Assembly (NCBI GenBank): GCA_043778625.1
Contig: JAYWFU010000008.1
Span: forward strand, 1 to 9,692
Source: JACMRI01 sp043778625
Lineage (GTDB): Bacteria; Bacteroidota; Bacteroidia; UBA4408
Direction of reading: 5' to 3'
DNA length: 9,692 nt
This document shows positions 1-5,874 of the stretch, piece by piece (within the stretch, counting starts at the first letter, position 1; every line of letters begins with the position of its first letter). A program made the position numbers and the translations under genes. The notes under the pieces were generated by a model that made no database searches, was not told the DNA's origin, and worked only from the letters and a program-made list of their open reading frames with translations.

Positions 1-87
1 TTATGCAGAAATTACGAACTGCTTTTTGAAACAGCTGAAGAAATGGTTAAGCTGTCTGCTATAAAATTATTATTGAATAAAATTTAA
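1..87 (+). CDS. IS5-family transposase, C-terminal fragment (partial at window edge)
   Basis: Frame 1 gives 28 residues before a TAA stop, containing RNYELLFETAEEMVKLSAIK followed by a short L/K-rich end. This matches the usual closing pattern of DDE transposases of IS5-type elements (R-x-Y-E-x-L-x-x-T-x-E-x-M, then a hydrophobic helix with basic residues). Only the tail after the catalytic domain is visible, so activity cannot be judged. The stop codon lies within the element's terminal repeat, as is common in compact insertion sequences. Family assignment is by pattern recognition only. Confidence 0.6.
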   Translation, partial: LCRNYELLFETAEEMVKLSAIKLLLNKI

Positions 88-95
88 ACAGGCTC
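1..95 (+). mobile_element. Right end of an IS5-type insertion sequence
   Basis: The window opens inside an insertion sequence. The transposase reading frame stops at 85-87 and the sequence AATTTAAACAGGCTC (81-95) overlaps that stop. Terminal repeats ending in CTC and resembling the complement of GAGCCTGTTTAAA are, from memory, common in Bacteroidota IS5-type elements; I infer that 95 is the element boundary. TTA at 96-98 would then be a candidate target duplication, but the left end is outside the window, so neither the repeat nor the duplication can be confirmed here. Confidence 0.5.
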
Positions 96-185
96 TTAAC
101 CTTTACATCTGACTCTAAATTAAGTACGCAACTACTTCCTTTTTTTAACATAGGCTATGCATTTGGTATAGGATTTGGCAAATAA
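96..185 (+). pseudogene. 3' remnant of a gene cut by the IS, outer-membrane beta-barrel-like C-terminus
   Basis: Immediately after the inferred IS end there is an open frame of 29 codons with no start codon, ending in TAA at 183-185. Its last residues are PFFNIGYAFGIGFGK: alternating aromatic or hydrophobic residues with glycines, as in the closing strand of outer-membrane beta-barrels. The frame begins exactly at the IS boundary, so I infer that the insertion split a gene and this is its distal end. The 5' part would lie left of the IS, outside the window. The fragment is short, so a chance open frame remains possible. Confidence 0.4.
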
Positions 186-220
186 TAATAATTTTTAAAT
201 AACAACTAACAACCAAAACA

Positions 221-1885
221 ATGCAACTAAAAAAATTAATAGTAGCCGTAGCCCTAAGTGCTACCGCAGTAGTAAGCCAAGCGCAGAGTTTGGGTATAAC
301 ATGCCAAACAGATGCCGTATTAGATAATGAGACTGTATCAAAGGAAATTATTGATGTAAATAATAAGTACGTGTATTCAACCTCTTTGAAATTGACTAGT
401 ATTAATAGTCCGTATGATAGTGACTATAATATATATAAGTACAAAAAGATAAAAATAATTGTAAGTGATAAAACTACTCTGCAAGAAGTGGTGAGTAAGC
501 AAATATTTGGTTTTAAGGATAACAATGCGGTAGATAAAGACGCTATAAAAAAAATGACGTATCACAGTATGTTAGTGTTTGATAATACTGTAGTACTATT
601 TTGGTGTAAAACTGAAAAAGATAAAATAGAAATTTATGCACAACCGTTTGATGAAAAACTGAATACTAAAATACCAATAAAAAAAGTATTTGAGTTTAAA
701 AAATACGACTATCCTGACTTTTTTATAACTAAAAATGTAAAAGCAGGAAATAAAATTTTAATTGGAAGTGAATTTAGAAAAGAAGAAGGCGACGAGGTTA
801 AAATTGAATACCGTGTATTAAACACCAATTTAGCGGTTGAATATTCGAACCAAACAATATTGCCTTATACAAAAACAAAAACGGATAATACAGCATGGAA
901 TACTACTAAAGCAATAACGCTGGAAGACAACGGCTTAATATATAGTAACGTATATCTTACCACAAAAACTGACCAAACATTAATTAGTAAGGAAAGTAAT
1001 GTAACTAGCTTGTTATCTATCATTGATCCATCTACTGGTAAAATAAACAGCTATACATTTAAGTACAAAAACAAAAATTCATCAAAGGTTAAATTTTTTA
1101 TACAAGATGATAAAACCAAAGTAGTGGGGTTATATTCCGATGTGGAAAAAAGTAAATACAAGCAAGATTTTGATGGGGTATTTTACACTGAAATTAATAA
1201 TAATACAGCCGAAATATCAAAACCAGTATTTAACGAAATTGATGAGAAATTAAAAGAAGAATTTTTTGAATACTTCAAAAGTAAAAACATTGACGAAAAA
1301 CAAGAAGAAGAAGAACATAATAGAATTGATGTATATTACAGCCATTTTATTGATAACAGTATTAATTTTGGTATTCATAAAATTGAAGTCGTTAATGATG
1401 ATAACATAGTAATTACAGCTGTTAAAACAATTTATACAACATCATTTCCAATACAAACAAACGTAGTTTTACTTAATGTTAGTGGTTCAGGAAAAATAAA
1501 ATGGGGGAAGAGAATATTTAGACCTGAAAACCGTACATTAACAACTTTACCAAAAATTAAAACTATAGTTGACGAAAATAAAATTTATGTATTTGCCACA
1601 AATTTTGAAAATATAATCCTAAAAGAGCAATGTAAACCTAATAAAATTCCAATTAAATATAAATTTATTGGATTTAAAGAGACTGGATATGAAGTTGATT
1701 ATATTTCAATAGATAGAGAAACAGGCAAATATAATATTCAAAAATTGGTTATAAATACTGAGAATATTGTAAAAAAAGATAGAAAATTAATTATTCTTGA
1801 CAATTTAGTAGAATTACAAAATAGAATCTATTTTGTAACCTCTGATAATTATCAAAAAGTTGGTGTAATTAAACCCACTAATTAA
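221..1885 (+). CDS. Secreted protein of unknown function (554 aa)
   Basis: I do not recognise a named family. Residues 1-22 are a clear Sec signal peptide: basic QLKK, a hydrophobic A/V/L core and a likely cleavage after SQA, so the product is exported to the periplasm or surface. The rest is rich in K, N, D, Y and T and alternates short beta-strand-like segments with turns such as DPSTGK (near 270) and DRETGK (498-503). GKIKW near 425 recalls secreted beta-propeller-like proteins of Bacteroidota, but no repeat is clean enough to call. Residues near 335-370 are charged and probably helical. There is no C-terminal sorting domain. The start follows an A/C-rich leader without Shine-Dalgarno. A weak promoter candidate (TTG at 163-165, TAATTTTT at 189-196, spacer 23) would lie in the tail of the disrupted upstream gene. 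A paralogue follows after 28 bp, suggesting an operon. Confidence 0.85.
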   Translation: MQLKKLIVAVALSATAVVSQAQSLGITCQTDAVLDNETVSKEIIDVNNKYVYSTSLKLTSINSPYDSDYNIYKYKKIKIIVSDKTTLQEVVSKQIFGFKDNNAVDKDAIKKMTYHSMLVFDNTVVLFWCKTEKDKIEIYAQPFDEKLNTKIPIKKVFEFKKYDYPDFFITKNVKAGNKILIGSEFRKEEGDEVKIEYRVLNTNLAVEYSNQTILPYTKTKTDNTAWNTTKAITLEDNGLIYSNVYLTTKTDQTLISKESNVTSLLSIIDPSTGKINSYTFKYKNKNSSKVKFFIQDDKTKVVGLYSDVEKSKYKQDFDGVFYTEINNNTAEISKPVFNEIDEKLKEEFFEYFKSKNIDEKQEEEEHNRIDVYYSHFIDNSINFGIHKIEVVNDDNIVITAVKTIYTTSFPIQTNVVLLNVSGSGKIKWGKRIFRPENRTLTTLPKIKTIVDENKIYVFATNFENIILKEQCKPNKIPIKYKFIGFKETGYEVDYISIDRETGKYNIQKLVINTENIVKKDRKLIILDNLVELQNRIYFVTSDNYQKVGVIKPTN

Positions 1886-1913
1886 TTACTAATAAAATAA
1901 CAAAACAAAAACA

Positions 1914-1978
1914 ATGCAACTAAAAAAATTAATAGTAGCCGTAGCCCTAAGTGCTAGCGCAGTAGTAAGCCAAGCGCA
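1914..1978 (+). repeat. Near-identical copy of the signal-peptide DNA at 221-285
   Basis: From the ATG for 65 bases the two tandem genes differ at one position only (C at 264, G at 1957). Beyond this the DNA similarity stops sharply, and the proteins are only moderately alike. Synonymous sites are identical too, which selection on the signal peptide alone would not explain. Confidence 0.9.
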
Positions 1979-2585
1979 AAACATAGATGTAAAATGGAGC
2001 GAAAAAATAAAGTATAACAAAAAAACAGGTTATTTTGATGGGTTTATAGGTGCTAACGAAAAGTATGTATATGCTCGATACAGCTCCGGAAGTAAAAAAA
2101 TACGTTTTGCTGCTCATGATAAAACAACCATGAAAGAAGTGGTAAACATTCCTATAATTGGTTATGTTGAAAACGAGTCGAGTAAAGACAAAATGAAAGA
2201 TTTAAAGTTTTTTGACCAAATAGTATTTGAACATAGTGACTTAGAGTATGCCGTATTTGATTATAAAACTGGAGCATTTAACAAACAAAAATATGTGCTT
2301 AATAAACCTAACGCTAAATCAGACGACAAAAGATACGTGGAGGCTGCAAATATTGATAATATTGATAATCAATTTTTTACACGATCATTAAATACAAAAT
2401 TTAAGTTAAGCGCATTGTGGGGTTGTTTTTGTCCTTATTTATTTTTTATACCTGGGTTTACTACTAGTTCATCTGGTTGCTTAGGCACAGTAGTTCCTGT
2501 TAGTAAAATAAAAAGTAACAATATACTCACTAAAAAAGCCTTGCTAATACCTATTAGCAAGGCTTTTTTAGTGAACTATGATTGA
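1914..2585 (+). CDS. Secreted paralogue of the preceding gene, internally deleted with a degenerate C-terminus
   Basis: The signal peptide (1-22) matches the upstream protein except T15 to S. Residues 48-106 align with 47-121 of the neighbour (shared features: KYVY, KKI, DKTT-x-x-EVV, I-x-G). Residues 109-130 (EYAVFDYKTGAFNKQKYVLN) then align with neighbour residues 490-512 (DYISIDRETGKYNIQKLVIN). About 380 residues of the middle are therefore absent, with the frame kept. After about residue 163 the sequence turns W/C/F-rich and unlike the family, and the last ~20 residues are encoded by the terminator hairpin, so the original stop has probably been lost. It is likely a decaying paralogue, though a short secreted product could still be made. 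It is probably co-transcribed with the upstream gene and ends at the hairpin. Confidence 0.6.
   Translation: MQLKKLIVAVALSASAVVSQAQNIDVKWSEKIKYNKKTGYFDGFIGANEKYVYARYSSGSKKIRFAAHDKTTMKEVVNIPIIGYVENESSKDKMKDLKFFDQIVFEHSDLEYAVFDYKTGAFNKQKYVLNKPNAKSDDKRYVEAANIDNIDNQFFTRSLNTKFKLSALWGCFCPYLFFIPGFTTSSSGCLGTVVPVSKIKSNNILTKKALLIPISKAFLVNYD
2527..2574 (+). terminator. 23-bp perfect palindrome, terminator of the secreted-protein pair
   Basis: Two 23-nt arms (2527-2549 and 2552-2574) are perfectly complementary around a central CC. Each arm has a GC-containing block (GCCTTGC / GCAAGGC), and the right arm carries TTTTTT, giving a factor-independent terminator that is symmetric and could work on both strands. 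It lies inside the annotated reading frame of the 1914-2585 gene, which supports the view that this frame extends past its natural end. Confidence 0.8.
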
Positions 2586-2608
2586 TATTAAAACAAGTGA
2601 AAAAAATA

Positions 2609-2631
2609 AAAGCCCTGCATTGCAGGGCTTT
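2609..2631 (-). terminator. Terminator of the minus-strand gene cluster
   Basis: An 11-bp perfect inverted repeat (AAAGCCCTGCA / TGCAGGGCTTT) with a single central T; the real loop will be larger. On the minus strand the stem is followed by a T-rich tract (complement of 2601-2608, six A then T, A), whereas the + side has only a poor T run. It therefore fits transcripts arriving from the minus-strand cluster that ends at 2720, and pairs with the + strand hairpin at 2527-2574 in a convergent arrangement. Confidence 0.75.
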
Positions 2632-2719
2632 GTTGTAGTAGGTATTGTAGTTGCTTGTTAAATTTTTTTCTTACAACTTTGACTTAATAACTATAATTAG
2701 TGATTATTAAAATTTACTA

Positions 2720-3286
2720 TTATGCCACGCCTGATTTTCGAGTAGTACCTTTAGCTCCTCCACTGCCTTTGCTATTTACACGTGGTGTAGCAGTTTTTGT
2801 AGCTGTAGCTTTTGGTGCTTTGGCCGTAGTTTCAGTCTTTGCTTTTTTAGTGGCTTTTTTACCTTCTTCTGTAGTTTCGGTTTCTTCAACTTTTACTTCA
2901 GTAGGAATTAGTAATTCGGCCTTATGCAATAGGTTATACCACTCTATTACTTTTTTAATATTTGAGGCATACACACGGTCAGCATCGTAGGTGGGTAATA
3001 CTTTTTTAAAGTAGGTAGCAAGTGTAGCACCATCGGCTTTGTGGTCAACTGCTGTTACCCCTCCTTTTTCTAGCGCAAATATGCTATCAAAAATTTTAGT
3101 TAATTGTTCGTCTTCTTCAGCTGTAAATATCCCTATGTCTTCTAACGAACTTACTTTTTCTGACGCTTGTATTGCTACACGTTTTTTATCAACAATACCC
3201 TCTACTATTAATCCTGCTTTTGAGCGGGCTATAATTTTAAACAATCCGCTATGTCCAGCTATCGAAATAATTCCTGATAATTCCAT
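2720..3286 (-). CDS. DUF5606-family protein with a Lys/Thr/Ala-rich tail (188 aa)
   Basis: Residues 1-80 (MELSGIISIAGHSGLFKIIA onward, through VDKKR, SSLEDIGIF and the following acidic stretch) match what I know of DUF5606, a conserved Bacteroidota family of unknown role. A helical segment follows (about 85-125). Residues about 131-188 form a low-complexity tail rich in K, T and A (GKKATKKAKTETTAKAPKAT), ending G/S/R-rich, which suggests nucleic-acid binding by disorder. I chose the ATG at 3286 because the family begins MEL; an in-frame start at 3352 would add 22 basic/hydrophobic residues encoded by the intergenic gap. It is last in a three-gene minus-strand run, 87 bp after the dehydrogenase stop, and followed by a terminator. 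There is no signal peptide, so it is cytoplasmic. Confidence 0.8.
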   Translation of the reverse strand: MELSGIISIAGHSGLFKIIARSKAGLIVEGIVDKKRVAIQASEKVSSLEDIGIFTAEEDEQLTKIFDSIFALEKGGVTAVDHKADGATLATYFKKVLPTYDADRVYASNIKKVIEWYNLLHKAELLIPTEVKVEETETTEEGKKATKKAKTETTAKAPKATATKTATPRVNSKGSGGAKGTTRKSGVA

Positions 3287-3373
3287 TATTACTCTTTTTT
3301 TAATTGTTAGTTTACTTATTATTTTTTTAACAAATATAATGGCTTTAGGCACATTACATAACTTATTTTTGTG

Positions 3374-4513
3374 TTACGACAATACTGCACGCGATATTAC
3401 TATTTTTTGCACTTCGCTCGTACCTTCGTATATCTGTGTTATTTTAGCATCGCGCATTAATCGTTCTACATGATATTCTTTCACAAAACCATAACCACCG
3501 TGTACCTGCACTGCTTCCACGGTAGTTTCCATGGCTACTTTTGAGGCAAATAATTTAGCCATAGAGCTTGCTAAATCATAATTTTCATGCGCATCTTTTA
3601 GGCGAGCACTTTTGTATACTAATAAACGAGCGGCTTCAATATCAGTGGCCATGTCAGCTAGTTTAAATTGTATGGCTTGGTGGTGCATAATTTCTTTGCC
3701 AAATGCTTTGCGTTGCTTACTGTACCCTAGTGCCAATTCGTATGCGCCTGCTGCAATGCCTAATGCTTGTGCTGCAATACCTATACGGCCTCCACTCAAT
3801 ACTTTCATGGCAAATTTAAAACCAAAACCATCTTCGCCTATGCGGTTAGCTTTAGGTACTTTTACATCGTTAAATAGTAATGTGTGTGTATCGCTACCAC
3901 GTATGCCTAGTTTGTTTTCTTTAGCTCCTACTATAAACCCCTCCATACCACGCTCAATAATAAAAGCGTTAATACCTTTGTGCCCTTTGGCTACATCAGT
4001 TTGTGCAATAACTAAATAAGTACTTGCGCTACTACCGTTGGTTATCCAGTTTTTAGTACCATTAAGTAAGTAATAGTCGCCCATGTCAATGGCGGTGGTA
4101 CTTTGCGAGGTGGCATCGCTACCTGCTTCAGGCTCCGATAAACAAAACGCACCTAGTTTTTGTCCGCTTGCTAATGGGGTTAAGTATTTTACTTTTTGTT
4201 CCTCTGAGCCAAATGTTTCAAGTCCCCAGCATACCAGCGAGTTATTAACGCTCATAGCAACTGATACCGATGCATCTACTTTCGAAATCTCTTCAATAGC
4301 AATAGCATACGATAAGGTATCCATGCCACTTCCGCCGTATTTAGTATCTACCATCATACCCATAAAGCCTAGCTCTCCTAATTTTTTAATTTGTTCTGCA
4401 GGAAATTTTTGGTGTTCGTCGCGTTCAATAACGCCAGGTAAACATTCTTTTTGTGCAAAATCTCTTGCGGCTTGGCGTATGGCCAAATGCTCTTCGCTTA
4501 GTGTAAAGTTCAT
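3374..4513 (-). CDS. Acyl-CoA dehydrogenase, short-chain/butyryl-CoA type (379 aa)
   Basis: An FAD flavoenzyme that oxidises acyl-CoA to trans-2-enoyl-CoA, passing electrons to electron-transfer flavoprotein; used in fatty-acid or branched-chain amino-acid breakdown in the cytoplasm. Length 379 is normal for the family. Order: N-terminal helical domain (about 6-115), middle beta domain with the first family signature CLSEPEAGSDA (124-134) and NWITNG, then the C-terminal helical domain with RKAFGKEI and the second signature VHGGYGFVKEY near 340. The catalytic base is Glu363 in IYEGTSEVQ, the position used by short- and medium-chain enzymes. Exact chain length cannot be set from sequence alone. 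It starts 84 bp after the oxidoreductase stop. Three copies of TTAGTGTAAA (+ strand) lie at and before its start and may mark regulation. Confidence 0.93.
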   Translation of the reverse strand: MNFTLSEEHLAIRQAARDFAQKECLPGVIERDEHQKFPAEQIKKLGELGFMGMMVDTKYGGSGMDTLSYAIAIEEISKVDASVSVAMSVNNSLVCWGLETFGSEEQKVKYLTPLASGQKLGAFCLSEPEAGSDATSQSTTAIDMGDYYLLNGTKNWITNGSSASTYLVIAQTDVAKGHKGINAFIIERGMEGFIVGAKENKLGIRGSDTHTLLFNDVKVPKANRIGEDGFGFKFAMKVLSGGRIGIAAQALGIAAGAYELALGYSKQRKAFGKEIMHHQAIQFKLADMATDIEAARLLVYKSARLKDAHENYDLASSMAKLFASKVAMETTVEAVQVHGGYGFVKEYHVERLMRDAKITQIYEGTSEVQKIVISRAVLS

Positions 4514-4556
4514 AGTAGAATTATGTTTTTTTAGTGTAAAATTATTTAGTGTAAAA
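4498..4556 (-). promoter_or_regulatory. Three direct repeats at the acyl-CoA dehydrogenase start
   Basis: On the + strand TTAGTGTAAA occurs at 4498-4507, 4531-4540 and 4546-4555. The latter two extend to 12 identical bases (TTTAGTGTAAAA) with a 15-bp period. The first overlaps codons 3-6 of the dehydrogenase. They could be sites for a transcriptional regulator of fatty-acid genes, or simple sequence; no palindrome typical of TetR-type operators is evident. The copies are observed; the function is inference. Confidence 0.35.
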
Positions 4557-4597
4557 GTAAACTAATTTTGAATTGAATAGTGTATTTAATTTAGATT

Positions 4598-5626
4598 TTA
4601 ACTTTTGTAATTAGGTGCACGTAAGGCGTATATACGCTCAATAATATCAACCACTTTTAGTCCCTCTAGGGCATTGGTGGTAATGGTACTACGGCCTTGT
4701 AGCACGTCCACTACGTTTTCAATAATGTAGTGGTGGTTGGCCGCTGAGCCTTTGTAATGCCCATAATCGTTACCAGGGTTAGTAGGGGCAAGTTCGGGTA
4801 ATGTATAGTCTTTAATATGGCAGTACTCTACTTCGTTCATATATTGCCCACCTATTTTTACGCTGCCTTTGCTACCAATAACGGTAAGGCTACTTTCGAG
4901 GTTGGTGTCCCATACAGCGGTACTGTAATTAATACAGCCCATACCTCCGTTTACAAAATCAAAATTTATTAGCCCCGAATCTTCAAATGCTGTACTGTGC
5001 GCATGAGCAAAGTCGTTAAACTTAGCCTGTATGTTTTTAATATCGCCAAATAACCAGTACATAATATCAATAAAGTGCGAAAATTGTGTAAACAAAGTAC
5101 CGCCGTCCAAATCTTGTGTGCCCTTCCAGCCGCCAGCTTTATAGTAACGATCATCTCTATTCCAATAACAATTAAGCTGCACGGTGTAAACGTCGCCCAA
5201 TAATTTTTGGTCAATAACGTTTTTAATCCATTCACTTGGCGGACTATAACGGTTTTGCATTACACAAAACACTTGCTTGTGCATGTTTAACGCCTTATAA
5301 ATAATTGTTTCGCAATCGGCCTTGGTTAGCGCCATTGGTTTTTCGCATACAATGTGTTTTTGGGCTTCAAGTGCTTTTAATGCGTGTTCGGCGTGTAGGC
5401 CGTTAGGGCTTGCTATGTTTACTACCTGCACATCGAGGTGGGCAAGTAGCATTTCATCAATCGAATTATAAAAATTTTCGGTAATATCAGTTATTCCTAG
5501 TTTATCCTTGTGTTGAATATCGCAAACGGCTACAAGCTCAGCTTCGGGGTGGCGACGTACCATTTCGGCATGACGCTTACCTATATGCCCTTGTCCAACT
5601 ATGGCAAATTTTATTTTATTACTCAT
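4598..5626 (-). CDS. Gfo/Idh/MocA-family NAD(P)-dependent sugar oxidoreductase (342 aa)
   Basis: Residues 4-120 form a Rossmann fold: VGQGHIGKRHAEM with the dinucleotide loop at 10-16, acidic D36 after the second strand (favouring NAD), and the family motif CEKPMA with EKP at 95-97. The C-terminal catalytic domain has QNRYSPPSEW (124-133), WNRDDRYY, GGWKGT and DGGTLFTQFSHFID (174-187), where H184 is the usual catalytic histidine. This layout resembles enzymes acting on UDP-N-acetyl-glucosaminuronate (WlbA/WbpB type), which serve O-antigen or capsule sugar synthesis. Substrate prediction is weak in this family and no glycan genes are adjacent, so I give no symbol. It is the first gene of the minus-strand run and divergent from topA, with a good -7 box 37 bp upstream. 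Confidence 0.9.
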   Translation of the reverse strand: MSNKIKFAIVGQGHIGKRHAEMVRRHPEAELVAVCDIQHKDKLGITDITENFYNSIDEMLLAHLDVQVVNIASPNGLHAEHALKALEAQKHIVCEKPMALTKADCETIIYKALNMHKQVFCVMQNRYSPPSEWIKNVIDQKLLGDVYTVQLNCYWNRDDRYYKAGGWKGTQDLDGGTLFTQFSHFIDIMYWLFGDIKNIQAKFNDFAHAHSTAFEDSGLINFDFVNGGMGCINYSTAVWDTNLESSLTVIGSKGSVKIGGQYMNEVEYCHIKDYTLPELAPTNPGNDYGHYKGSAANHHYIIENVVDVLQGRSTITTNALEGLKVVDIIERIYALRAPNYKS

Positions 5627-5662
5627 TTATTACGTATATTAATTATCAAACCGTGAAAATAG

Positions 5663-5670
5663 CAAAAATA
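5663..5670 (-). promoter_or_regulatory. Bacteroidota-type -7 box for the oxidoreductase
   Basis: The minus strand reads TATTTTTG, an exact match to the Bacteroidota -7 consensus TAnnTTTG, ending 36 bp before the start codon at 5626. No TTG is found at the usual -33 distance, so this is only half of the expected promoter. Confidence 0.35.
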
Positions 5671-5783
5671 AATAGTTTATCTAATGATTGTTACGCATCC
5701 ATACTTCTCTAAAAAAAACAATTGAATAACGTAGTTGTAAACTTGTGATTTAACTATAAAACAACCAAAAGGTAAATTAAATT

Positions 5784-5814
5784 TTGAGTTATGGATATTT
5801 TGTGGCTTTATTTG
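5784..5814 (+). promoter_or_regulatory. Candidate topA promoter
   Basis: TTG (5784-5786) and TTTATTTG (5807-5814) are separated by 20 bases, close to the Bacteroidota pattern TTG-N19/20-TAnnTTTG with one mismatch in the -7 box. It would give an AT-rich leader of about 50 bases before the ATG at 5875. Confidence 0.4.
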
Positions 5815-5874
5815 CAAACTGAAAATATCATACATTAATAATATTTAAAATATAACATACATACTATATATATC

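Noticed and set aside
3287..3352. Longer start for the DUF5606 gene adding 22 residues
   Set aside because: The added segment is basic/hydrophobic and AT-driven, whereas the family begins at MELSGII; the start at 3286 leaves a normal intergenic gap.
3039..4565. Several + strand open frames opposite the dehydrogenase and DUF5606 genes
   Set aside because: They mirror well-supported minus-strand genes, are S/C/P-rich and show no family features.
4969..5235. 88-codon minus-strand frame inside the oxidoreductase
   Set aside because: Same strand but another frame within a gene whose motifs are intact; no independent evidence.
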